This document shows positions 1-9,100 of a stretch of DNA of 9,505 nt, piece by piece (within the stretch, counting starts at the first letter, position 1; each line of letters starts with the position of its first letter). Location of the stretch: assembly GCA_018372555.1 (NCBI GenBank), contig JAHAIU010000103.1, positions 1 to 9,505 of the forward strand, written 5' to 3'. The position numbers were made by a program, and so were the translations under genes. Under the pieces are notes generated by a model that was given only the letters and a program-made list of their open reading frames with translations, did not search any database and had not been told where the DNA came from. This DNA comes from Clostridium sp. (GTDB lineage Bacteria; Bacillota; Clostridia; Clostridiales; Clostridiaceae).

Positions 1-174
1 TCCATAATAAGCTCTTAACCTTTGCTTTTCTAATAGCCTTATACCATATTCAGATAATTTTTTATCTGCTCTACTTGTTCCTTTAGTAGCTCTATTCATA
101 GCCTTTGGATGTCCTGAAACATTCAATCCAAGCCTTCTACTTTCTTTAAATCTTGGGCTTCTCTTTCTAGCCAT
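1..174 (-). CDS. rpsD: 30S ribosomal protein S4, cysteine-free paralogue (5' part only; runs off the left edge)
   Basis: The minus strand from 174 to 1 encodes 58 residues beginning MARKRSPRFKESRRLGLN and containing GHPKAMNRATKGTSRADKKL and LSEYGIKLLEKQRLRAYYG. This is the N-terminal part of small-subunit protein S4, a primary 16S rRNA binder that nucleates 30S assembly. The rest, including the S4 RNA-binding domain, lies off the window. No cysteine occurs in these 58 residues. Many clostridial S4 proteins from the ribosomal operon carry a four-cysteine zinc knuckle here, so this looks like the zinc-independent form, usually a second copy outside the ribosomal cluster (family knowledge; the other copy is not visible). 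The ATG is chosen because AGGAGG lies 6 nt upstream and the homology starts there. It has its own promoter with a Fur-family box on the -35, so metal-responsive repression is likely. The gene may be called rpsD2 or rpsD B in some genomes. Confidence 0.9.
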   Translation of the reverse strand, partial: MARKRSPRFKESRRLGLNVSGHPKAMNRATKGTSRADKKLSEYGIRLLEKQRLRAYYG

Positions 175-180
175 TTCTTT

Positions 181-186
181 CCTCCT
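181..186 (-). promoter_or_regulatory. Ribosome binding site of the S4 gene
   Basis: The minus strand reads AGGAGG followed by six bases and then the ATG at 174. It is a full match to the anti-Shine-Dalgarno sequence and fixes the S4 start. Confidence 0.85.
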
Positions 187-209
187 CTTTAAAATTAAAA
201 TATATTATT

Positions 210-238
210 ATAATATCATATACTCCACTTAATTGAAA
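210..238 (-). promoter_or_regulatory. Sigma-A type promoter of the S4 gene
   Basis: On the minus strand TTTCAA (238-233) is followed after 17 bases by TATTAT (215-210), preceded by TGA, which makes an extended -10 (TGnTATTAT). Transcription would start near 203, giving a leader of roughly 28 nt with no room for a large regulatory RNA structure. The -35 is weak but the extended -10 compensates. The -35 lies inside the Fur-family box, the usual arrangement for repression by steric block. Confidence 0.65.
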
Positions 239-248
239 ATGATTATCA
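234..248. promoter_or_regulatory. Fur-family operator (7-1-7 box) over the S4 promoter
   Basis: The plus strand reads TGAAAATGATTATCA, which matches the Bacillus Fur consensus TGATAATNATTATCA at every defined position but one (A for T at the fourth base). The two 7-base arms are inverted repeats at 6 of 7 positions. It overlaps the -35 hexamer of the S4 promoter. Fur, Zur and PerR boxes share this architecture. The match is better to Fur than to the Bacillus Zur box (TCGTAATNATTACGA), but the gene it controls, a cysteine-free ribosomal protein, is the type usually placed under Zur. Which regulator binds cannot be read from the DNA. Confidence 0.7.
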
Positions 249-318
249 TTATTTTTTATCTTTGTTTATTTCATTTATCCCTATCATAATCCGTTTTTCT
301 AACTAATTTGCAGAATAC

Positions 319-343
319 CTTACTTTTTTGTATTGAAAGTAAG
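319..343. repeat. Inverted repeat, 8-bp arms, 9-base spacer
   Basis: CTTACTTT at 319-326 is the perfect reverse complement of AAAGTAAG at 336-343. It could form a short hairpin or bind a dimeric regulator. It is not next to a recognised promoter. Arms of this size can arise by chance in DNA this AT-rich. Confidence 0.4.
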
Positions 344-350
344 ATACTAT

Positions 351-368
351 TTATAAAAATTTTTATAA
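351..368. repeat. 18-bp perfect palindrome of A and T only
   Basis: TTATAAAAATTTTTATAA is self-complementary over all 18 bases and lies 7 bp after the preceding inverted repeat. With only A and T its information content is low. It may be a bent or easily melted segment rather than a protein site. Confidence 0.4.
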
Positions 369-490
369 AAAATAATTTTAATATCTATTTTTCAATAAAT
401 AATTCACAGCATAAGTAATTGTGTTATTTTAAGTATAAAAATAATTTGTAAATTAAATTACACCAATTGAAAGCATCGAGTTTTTAATTT

Positions 491-511
491 TTACATAAGT
501 TGCTTATGTAA
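491..511. repeat. Inverted repeat, 9-bp arms, 3-base spacer
   Basis: TTACATAAG (491-499) and CTTATGTAA (503-511) are perfect reverse complements around TTG. The 9-3-9 geometry suits either an operator for a dimeric repressor or a small hairpin. It is 76 bp beyond the terminator of the surface-protein gene and about 240 bp upstream of the S4 promoter, so no target gene is obvious. Confidence 0.45.
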
Positions 512-586
512 TTATCTAACTGAAATTTAAATATGAACTAACTTAATAAAATGCAGAAATTTTATTACAACTTATATATTAATTAT

Positions 587-628
587 AAAAAAACTAGATT
601 AGAAAATTAATTAACTTTCCAATCTAGT
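587..628 (-). terminator. Intrinsic terminator of the M60/LPXTG transcription unit
   Basis: In the minus-strand transcript ACTAGATTGGAAA (628-616) pairs with TTTCTAATCTAGT (605-593) through 13 pairs including one G-U, around a 10-nt loop, and is followed at once by seven U residues (593-587). It lies 90 bp past the stop codon of the surface protein. The plus-strand strand also has a short U-rich run after the stem, so it may work weakly both ways, but no plus-strand gene precedes it. Confidence 0.85.
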
Positions 629-637
629 CTTTTAATT

Positions 638-673
638 TACTTAAGATATATTTAATTTAATATATCTTAAGTA
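638..673 (-). repeat. Perfect 15-bp hairpin between the stop codon and the terminator
   Basis: Positions 638-652 and 659-673 are perfect reverse complements with a 6-base loop (TAATTT). The stem contains the palindromic step CTTAAG near each outer end. No U tract follows on either strand, so it is not an ordinary intrinsic terminator. In the transcript it forms a second stem-loop 9 nt before the terminator stem and could protect the 3' end or bind a protein. Confidence 0.6.
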
Positions 674-718
674 TCTATTAATAGCTTTCTATATCTCTAT
701 CTAAAGAATAATTTACTA

Positions 719-3043
719 TTATTTTTCTTTTTTCTTTTTTCTTAATAAGAATGCACCTGTTCCTAAAGCAGCAATACCAATAAATCCTATTATACTTTCT
801 TGTCCTGTTATAGGTAACTTTCCTACATTATCCTTATTATTTGAATCTTCTATTTCAGTGTTATTTTCTTCTCCAGAGTTTCCTCCGTTACCAGAGTTAT
901 TTCCTATTTCTGAATTTTCTCCATCTCCTGAGTTGTTTCCATCTCCATGATTATTTCCATCGCTTGGGTTGTTTCCGTCTTCAGGGTTGTTTCCGTCTTC
1001 AGGATTATTTTCATCTCCTGGATTGTTTCCATCCCCTGGATTCTCAGGTGCATCTAGTAATAAATCTAATTGATCTTTAAAGTTTTCATAGTTATCTAAC
1101 CTATTATCTATTCTGATTTCTATATATCCATCATTGCTATCTTTAAAGAATTTAAATAAATTAATCTTCTTTTCAACCTTTATTTTATATACTGTAGAAT
1201 TTCCATCTACATATTTATCTTCTAAAGTTGTCTTTAATTTTTCTAAGTCTTTTATGAATTTATTAAACTCTTCTACAGTTGTATTTTTCACTTCTAATAC
1301 TAGTGGATCATTAACATCACCTATTCCATATAATGGTGTTACTATATCTTTATCCACTATACTTACTATAAATGATGGTATCTCATCATTATTATCGAAG
1401 TTTATTATATCAATAGTTATACTAGTTGCTAAAGAGATATTCTTCTCTACTGTTACTTTTATAGTTTTAGTTGTTTTTGCTTTCTGACTATCTTCAACTG
1501 TATATGTAATTTTATATTCTCCTGGAGTGTTTACATCTACTATATCCCCTGTAACTACTATATCATTCGTTATATCATTATCTTCTGGATCTATTGCTTT
1601 AACTCCATCTAGTGGATCAAAGTAATCCCCTACCTTTATAGTTCTATCTTCTGCATATATTAAAGGTGCCTTATTAATTGAAGTTATTTTAGGATTAACA
1701 ACTACTTTGCTTTGAACTTTAGTAGTTTTACCTTTACTATCTGTTGCTGAATATAAAACTCTATATGTTCCAGGAATACTTGTATTAACATTACTTTCAA
1801 CTTGTAATTCTATATTCTTATCTTCGTCTTCTACAGTAACATCGTCTTTTGGATCAAATTTATCTCCAACTTTTAATACATGATCCTTAACTCCTAATAT
1901 AACTGGTGCCTTATTAGCTTTTACTGTTAAAGTAATTGTCTTCTCACCTTTGTTTCCATAAGTATCTATAGCTGTATATGTTATTTTATATTCTGTATCA
2001 GCTTCTGGATCTAAGTCAATATCTTTATCTGAAGTAACTTTTATATCAGCAACTTCCCTACCCTTGGCATCTATTGCCTTAACACCATCTAATGGTTCAA
2101 ATCTTTCTCCAGCATCTATAGTTATATCTTTTAATTCTTCTCCATTTTGAGTAAATGTTGGTGGTGTCTTAATATCATCTTGAACTACATTTACTTGTAC
2201 TGTTACAGTGTCAGATCTTTCTCCAAAACTATCTATTACTGTACATTGTAAATCATAAATTCCTGGTTTGTCCTCTACAAACTCAGTTATTATGTCTTTA
2301 CCTTTTTTAACTTCAAGCTTTAACTTATCATCTTCATCATCATCTGACATTGTTATCCCTAGATTCTCTGCAGTTAACTCTAGTTTTTCTCCATCAGTAA
2401 CTTCTAAATACTTATATTCTAAGCTTATTTTAGGTGCTGTGTTCATAGTAATAATATTATTCTTATTGTATTCTACATTAGTTGTATAATACTCTTTATT
2501 AGTATTACTTATGTATTTATATTCGTAATTACTTGTTGGAATAACCTTATATTTAGGTGCCTCACCTTTGGCTAGTAAGTTAGTTGAATCAGGGGATTTT
2601 ACATCTAACTCAAAAACCTCAATTTTATTTCCTGTTTTAGGAATAGAATTTTCAGCTGTTATTAATACATCTATAGTATTATTTTCTTCATTAACAGTAT
2701 AATCTACTAATATCTCATTTGAACTGCTTGAGTAATCTTTATTACTAAGCCTTGTCTCTACTTCTGATGTAATTAAATCCTTTATACTATTTTTCCCATC
2801 CTTTAAAGATGCACCCTCCAACTTAACACTAAATTGAAGTGCTTTTGGTATATCTTCTATATTATCTAGCGCTACTTTAACAGTATCACTATCAACTTTT
2901 TCTACAACTAATTCAAATTTATCTTCATTATTAACTTTTTGAACTTCCTTAAATTTGGGAGTTGCGTATACAATTGCAACAGTTGATGTTAATGCTAAAG
3001 TTGATGCTATAGCAACCTTTGCCAATGATTTCTTACTTTTCAT
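719..3043 (-). CDS. LPXTG wall-anchored surface protein with cohesin-like and Ig-like domains
   Basis: This 774-residue protein is exported and sortase-anchored. Residues 1-27 are a signal peptide (basic KSKK, hydrophobic core, VYA cleavage site). Residues 41-165 form a beta-rich domain with DNIEDIPKALQFSVKLEG and a later IEVFELDVKS segment, resembling cohesin-type jelly rolls; this is a fold guess. Four Ig-like repeats follow (about 201-287, 293-376, 377-451, 457-533), the last three with the DUF5011 pattern: NKAP, VGDxFDPLDGVKAID, then GEYKITYTVxD. Residues 534-664 are a domain I do not recognise. Residues 671-724 are a hexapeptide wall spacer. LPITG lies at 743-747, then a hydrophobic stretch and RKKKKEK. 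The ATG has an AAAGGAG site (3057-3051) 7 nt upstream. It follows the M60 gene by 60 bp without its own promoter, so it is probably co-transcribed. Likely roles are an adhesin or a scaffold holding dockerin enzymes. Surface anchoring is secure; cohesin function is not. Confidence 0.9.
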   Translation of the reverse strand: MKSKKSLAKVAIASTLALTSTVAIVYATPKFKEVQKVNNEDKFELVVEKVDSDTVKVALDNIEDIPKALQFSVKLEGASLKDGKNSIKDLITSEVETRLSNKDYSSSSNEILVDYTVNEENNTIDVLITAENSIPKTGNKIEVFELDVKSPDSTNLLAKGEAPKYKVIPTSNYEYKYISNTNKEYYTTNVEYNKNNIITMNTAPKISLEYKYLEVTDGEKLELTAENLGITMSDDDEDDKLKLEVKKGKDIITEFVEDKPGIYDLQCTVIDSFGERSDTVTVQVNVVQDDIKTPPTFTQNGEELKDITIDAGERFEPLDGVKAIDAKGREVADIKVTSDKDIDLDPEADTEYKITYTAIDTYGNKGEKTITLTVKANKAPVILGVKDHVLKVGDKFDPKDDVTVEDEDKNIELQVESNVNTSIPGTYRVLYSATDSKGKTTKVQSKVVVNPKITSINKAPLIYAEDRTIKVGDYFDPLDGVKAIDPEDNDITNDIVVTGDIVDVNTPGEYKITYTVEDSQKAKTTKTIKVTVEKNISLATSITIDIINFDNNDEIPSFIVSIVDKDIVTPLYGIGDVNDPLVLEVKNTTVEEFNKFIKDLEKLKTTLEDKYVDGNSTVYKIKVEKKINLFKFFKDSNDGYIEIRIDNRLDNYENFKDQLDLLLDAPENPGDGNNPGDENNPEDGNNPEDGNNPSDGNNHGDGNNSGDGENSEIGNNSGNGGNSGEENNTEIEDSNNKDNVGKLPITGQESIIGFIGIAALGTGAFLLRKKKKEK
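872..1033 (-). repeat. 18-bp tandem repeat encoding the wall-spanning hexapeptide spacer
   Basis: Nine in-frame 18-bp units encode DGNNPx-type hexapeptides (residues 671-724), degenerating toward the C-terminal side. Two neighbouring copies, 966-983 and 984-1001, are identical (plus strand GGGTTGTTTCCGTCTTCA). The segment sits just before the LPXTG motif, where such flexible Gly/Asn/Pro/acidic repeats carry the folded domains through the peptidoglycan. Identical neighbouring units suggest recent slippage, so copy number may differ between strains. Confidence 0.85.
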
Positions 3044-3072
3044 ATACTTTCTCCTTTCTTATCTTTACAGGA

Positions 3073-3093
3073 GAGCTGCCTTAAAGACAGCTC
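3073..3093 (-). promoter_or_regulatory. Intergenic hairpin between the M60 and LPXTG genes
   Basis: In the minus-strand transcript GAGCUGUC (3093-3086) pairs with GGCAGCUC (3080-3073) through 8 pairs including one G-U, around a 5-nt loop. On the plus strand that G-U position is a C-A mismatch, so the stem is best formed in the operon mRNA. No U tract follows; CUCCUGUAAAG comes next. It is therefore unlikely to be a full terminator. It could be an mRNA processing or stabilising element, or a partial attenuator lowering expression of the second gene. Confidence 0.6.
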
Positions 3094-3103
3094 AATTGTA
3101 AAC

Positions 3104-6100
3104 TTATCTATTTTCCATTGCTTCACTCATTACACTACTATTAATTTCTACAACTTCATCATAAGAATCATTTATAGTTCTAGCACTTCCAGCATTTAAA
3201 TCAATTTGTGGTAAATTATTTAAAGCAGGAATATCGTAATAGAAAGTATCACTTACTAATCTTTGTCCAATTGGAGTATTTCCCTCTAATTTATTATATC
3301 TATATAATTCAGCCTTTATAGAAGTCCCTTTTACATTTGGCTCACCTTCAACTATCATCTTTTGTTGTTCTGGCGTTATCCAATATATCCATTTTCCTTC
3401 TGCAACTTCACCAAGCTCTGAATCCTCTGGCAATTTAGCTAATAGTATAGATTGAGCTTCTCTTGCAAAATTCTCATCATCTTCATTAAATACAAGAGGA
3501 ATGTTAAATGCAGGATCTCCTTTATATTCTCCAGTTACAATTATTGAACCAGCTTCAATAACTTTACCATCTGCATATTTATAATCTGATTTTAATCTTC
3601 CTATACCATTTTTATATACTTTATCACCATTATCAATACCAATTTCGATATTATCTCCTGTTGGTCCTAATATATCAAGTTCTGCTATTGATATAGTTTC
3701 TGAACCTTCAGCAACTAGTTTTACATACTTAGCATTATATGCCCAAAGTTGTGTATTATCACTATTACCTGCTTCATTGAAATAAATAGTATTTTCCTTT
3801 GTAGTATCAAATGTACCTGAATGAGCCTTAACCCAATTCTCACCATCTTCACTTACAAGAACTTTATATTTACTTATAGGATTATAAGTAATTTCACTAT
3901 TTTTCTTAAAGAAATTCATTATAGAGAACTTCTTAGTTTCAGTTTTTCCTGGTGTATATTTAAGCCCAACTATTGACTTAGTCTCTCCCATATCAACTGT
4001 TACATATGGATCACCACTTATAATTTGTCCATCTTTATCTGTCGCTTTCGATGCATTATACACAGTAGATACATCACTATCTTTTATGTTATTAATTGAA
4101 CCATCTTGAGATTGTCCATGACCTGTATTTTCATTAACAACATCATCTTCACTTCTAGTGTTTGTTTCAAAGACCCAATCTCTATTAGATATACTTCCAT
4201 CATGATTTACTTTTACATTTCCAATTGTTGTTTCTTTAGTTACATTTAAACTATAGTCATAAGCTTTAACCTTATATTCAAATGCTCTATTATTTAATGT
4301 ATCTAAAATATCTGTATATTCAGTAATATCACTCTCTTTATCTCTCTCAACAAATCCAACTGGTGTTTCTTTAATTCCTGTTGCAGTTGCTTCTCTTCTT
4401 ATTATTTCATATCCAAGAATCTTATCTGAATCTCTATCTACGCTTAATCTTAATGGAACTTCCTTTTGATTTAAGTAGCTCTTTTCAGTTATAGCATTTC
4501 CATTCTTATCTGCACCAAATGTTCCATTAACTTTTGTTTCTGCATTCATAGTTATACTACTCATATCATTGTTATCTATTGCTTTTAATCTCTTTCTTCT
4601 AGCTTCATCATTTAAGTAGTATATTGCTTTATCTTCCTTATCATAACCCTTACTATCTAAGTACTTATTAGTTTCTGGACTTGCAACAATACCCCACTTT
4701 TCAAAGTATTCTCTTAAATCTTTTTCAATTGCATCTGATGATCTCATTATAAATGTTTGAGCAGTTTGATCATGACCAACTTCTTTTGGTGCAACTCCAT
4801 TTACCCTTGTAGCTCTATATAACTTAGCATAGAAAGTATCATTTTCTAAGTCGTTATCTGTATTTAGGTCTAACATATCATAAGTATAGTCATTATCGTA
4901 CGCTAAATGTAATTGCCAGAACATTGCTAACTTTTCAATTCCTGAACTTGCAAGACCAACACTTCCTGATGTTACCTTGTTATATACTCCCTTGTATGAT
5001 GTTCCTTCAATTCTAGATGTATTAATATCATTAAATGTTTCGCTAATTAAAGCTAGTATATTATTTGTTACTTCCGCATATGTTAAGCCTGGTCTATCAT
5101 GAACGTGTCCAATTTCATGATTTATACCCCATCCAAATAATTGTCCTTCATCACTATTTAATAAGTTTCCATTTTCATCGAACTTAAATGGAACCCCTTG
5201 CATCATTCCTTGAATTGAACCATATCCAATACCTACGTGGTGTCCTGAAGCATACATAAATGCACCTGTAAACATTCTTTGATATTTAACATTAATACGG
5301 TTTAATGGTGCTTTATTATCTTTAAAGAATTGTTGTTCACTCTTACCATTTAGCTCTTCTAAAGGATTGTTTCCTATTTTACCATCATTATCAAAATCTA
5401 TTGGTTTTTCAAGTAAACCTTGTTGTGCATATGATACCTTCATTAATTGTTCCCATGCCATTAATGTATCATAAACTCTATTTACTTGAGCATCTTCATT
5501 TCCAGCTAATCCACTTTCTATACCCTTAAGCACTTGATCTGCTGCAAGAGACAGAGAAACTCTATCACTTTCTATTTCAGTACTATTTAAAATAGAAGTT
5601 TCAGGATCATAAGCATAAATATTTTTTGCTCTGTCAGCTGGAGTTACAGTCTTAGGATATCTATCTTGTACTGTACTAACATAAGATTTTAATTCTCTTA
5701 TATATTGTCTAATTGAGTCTTTAACTTCTGATTCCTTAGATGAATCATCCATCATATTATTAACATTTAAGTGAGGTATTTCTGTTCCTCCACTTACACG
5801 CACTTGAACCTCTTGTCCATCATTAAAACCACTATTAAATCTTAAATATAAGTTTCCACCCTTTTCATAATCCATATCAAATGGTGAGTCTGGAATTGTT
5901 ATTTCATTTTTACCTACAGTTAATAGTTGATTATATTCTTTTATATAAGTTCCACTTTCCCCGTTATGTTGAGTTATAGCAAGCTTAAATTTAGTATCTT
6001 TTCTTGATGAACCTATATATATATTTACAGTATCACCTGGTTTAACTGCTACTCCTAATGCTTGATAGTCATTTGATTGACCTATGGTATGTCCCCCATC

Positions 6101-9100
6101 ATTAGAAGTATTATTTCTTATTCCAACATCAAGAGTCTTTATATTATCACTTAACTTAATATCGTTGAATAAATCTTGTGCTCTCTTTAAATCAGCTAAT
6201 AATTGCTCTTGCTTTGGATGATATTCCATACTTGCTGAATCTATAGTATTAGCTCTTTTTATAAGTTCATCAATTCTTTCTTGAGTAACATCATCATTTA
6301 ACTCTAGCATTAAATCACCTTTAAATAATGCAGCTACATCATTTTCTAAGCTATCATATTCATAGAATTTAATTTCACTTATACTTGAGTATTGTGCCTT
6401 ACCGTATGAAGGATTAATTCTTAATGCAGTTTGTATCTTACTTGTTGTTACTGGATTCGGAAGCTTAACTTCATAATATAATGTTCCATTATCCTTATCT
6501 TTTAAAGTAGTATATTTTGCGTTTACATTTACAAATTCATTTTTCTCTGAGTCAAAATATCTTACTGGAACATAATCATATGTAACATCATATGCATATA
6601 CGCCATCTAAACGAGTTGCTATTCTTATAGTATCTATTGTATATTCTTTATCAAAAGTAACAGTTGGACCTGAATTATGGCTACTATTCCATGTAAATGA
6701 TGTCCAGTATGTACTAAAGTCATTATCTACAATTGCAAATTTATTACCTTCCATACCATCTGGGTGTGATCCTGGATCAACTCTTCCATATTCTACATCT
6801 ACTATGTTTGAAGTATGTTCTTCACCTTCTACTACTCTATTTATCAACTTATATTCTGACATTTTAGGAGGATTAATACCTTTTGTAGCACCTAAATAAG
6901 TCTGTGATAATCCACCAGTACCATGGTGATTAGTTGCTGTCATTTTTATTTCATATGTAGCATTATCTTCAAGTCCTGTTATAGTGTAGCTAGTAGCTCT
7001 TATTAACTCATCATTATCAGTCTTTTCAGCTGGACTTAAGTTTGCTACTCCATCTGGTATATCGTTAGTAGGATCACTATCTACATACTTAGGTTCATTT
7101 GGATCTTTGGCCTTAAACCATTGACCAGTTCCAAGCTTTCTATAGTATAAATCATAATCCTTAGCCTTTTTATGGCTCTTCCAGCTAACATTAAGTATTC
7201 CTTTATATGCTCCTTCTATTTTTATACCTTCTGGTCCCTCAGGTGCTGTTTCTGGAATAACTTGAAGTTCAATAATGGAATCTGCCCCAAACTTATTTCC
7301 ACCTTCTCCATTAGAGCTTAATTTTCCTGATGTAGAGTCCCATCCTTTTGGTATATAGTTTTCATCAACATTATCTGGGATTCCATCTTTATCATTTGAA
7401 TTATTCTCTAAGTTAGTACTTCCAACTTTATCTTCATTATAGTCATCCTGCTCATCCTTATAGCCACTCTTCCAATCGCCATTTAAAGATTGAATACTTA
7501 CTCTATATGTAGAATAACCATTAACTTTCTCTATCTTTAAAGTATTCTCAGTAGTCTTATATGTACTTGTGGATTTAACACTGCCATCTTCTTTTAGCTC
7601 TTCTACTTTAATCTCATATCCACTTATATTATTTTCATGATTCCAGCCTAAAGTCATTGCTTCATTACCAACAGCTGTTGAACTTGTAAAGTTATTTATA
7701 ACAGGAATATTCATATTAGGCTTTGGCATCTCTTTATAAACATTATTTAAAAAGTTAACCTTTGTTATTTCAGCAAGATTTTTATTTCCTCTACCACCAG
7801 TAACCTTTATAGTAATTTCACTTACTGCCACTTGGCCTTCTAAATCTATTTCTATTACGCTAACTTCTTTTCCATCAGCATTTCTTGCTTCTATAGTTCT
7901 TGAATTAGTCTCATCAAACTTAATATCCTCTTGACCAGGTATACTTATAAGTCCTTTTCCTGGAGCTGTATCCTTTGGTGCTTCTATAGTTATTTTTTCT
8001 ACATTAGTTGTAGATCTAGTTTTACCTGATAGATTTATAGGTATTTCAATAGCATTATTTTCACTTATCTCTGCATTGTTTTTAGGTGATAATTTTACCC
8101 CTGATCCATTATCAGCTAATATATCTCTTATGTTTCCTTCTACCTTTGTAGTGTTATTAACATTTATATCAATATTATTAGGATTTAAAATTGGGTCTGT
8201 ATCTAATATAGTTGCATCTGCACTAGCTTTATCCATATTTTTATGTACATAACTTAAATCTGTTACATCTACTTTTCCATCTCTATTTAAATCAAAACTA
8301 GAATCATATTCCTTACTCTTTATTTTATCTTTTATTGCATCATAGTCTGATTTATCTACTTTATTATCTGAGTTTACATCTCCTGATAAGAAAGCTACTG
8401 GATAAACTTCATCTAGAACTTGATTATCATCACTCTCACTTGTACCTACTAAAACTCTCTTTGATGAATCTTGTATATCTATGTTACCTATATTTGCAGT
8501 TTTATAACCATTACCTAGAATTTGTAAAGAATAATTTCCTAAAGGTAGTTTGTTGAAAGTTAGATGATAGAAATATACTGAATTATCTCCATCTTCTAAT
8601 GAACTTCTCTTAGAATTTAATGCCTCTAAATTATAAGTAATACCAGTATCCCCTATAGATCCGTTCTTATTATCTGAGCCTAATTTTATTATTCCAACTT
8701 CTCCTGATTCACCTATTAATCTTACTGATATATTAGTATTTTCAGTGGTTTCATTCTTTATTGGTGTAGAGAAGTTTATATCTAACTCTAATTTCCCCGT
8801 AACTTCATAATCAATATTTTCTACAGTTTCTTTAGTTTCTTCAGTTTCAGTTTCTACCTTTTCATCAACTTCTTTTACTTCTTCAGTAACTTCAATATTT
8901 TCAGTTTCCTGTACATTTTCATCTTCTGAAGCTTGCTCAATATTTTCACTATTCTCTATGTCATTAACTTTATCTGCATTATCTTCTGTTGATATAATAT
9001 CATTATTACTTTCAGCTTTATCTTCTAAATTTGAATCCTTATTATTCTTATCACTTTGTAGAATCTCTCCATTAAGAATATCAATGGCTTCTTTATTAGT

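Larger units (their letters stand above)
249..586. other. AT-rich intergenic region without a recognisable gene
   Basis: No open frame with a ribosome binding site is visible here. The one small frame with an ATG (plus strand, 551) encodes 19 residues, has no Shine-Dalgarno sequence and runs into the terminator. The stretch contains three inverted repeats listed separately (319-343, 351-368, 491-511). I see no tRNA, riboswitch or CRISPR pattern. Confidence 0.6.

Noticed and set aside
234..248. PerR box
   Set aside because: The PerR consensus TTATAATNATTATAA fits less well than the Fur consensus, and the controlled gene is not an oxidative-stress gene.
551..610. 19-codon plus-strand frame starting at ATG 551
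   Set aside because: No ribosome binding site, and it ends within the terminator stem.
638..673. Second intrinsic terminator
   Set aside because: The stem is perfect but no U run follows on either strand.
872..1033. CRISPR-like or noncoding repeat array
   Set aside because: The units are 18 bp, contiguous without spacers, in frame, and encode a typical wall spacer.
841..2489. Plus-strand open frames of 73-117 codons opposite the LPXTG gene
   Set aside because: They are antisense shadows: Leu/Phe/Ser-rich translations, no Shine-Dalgarno sequences, and they lie wholly inside a well-supported minus-strand gene.
5105..5119. M26/IgA1-type zinc peptidase assignment
   Set aside because: The HEIGH motif followed by E in AEVTNNI and the upstream SGHHVGIGYG motif fit M60 better.
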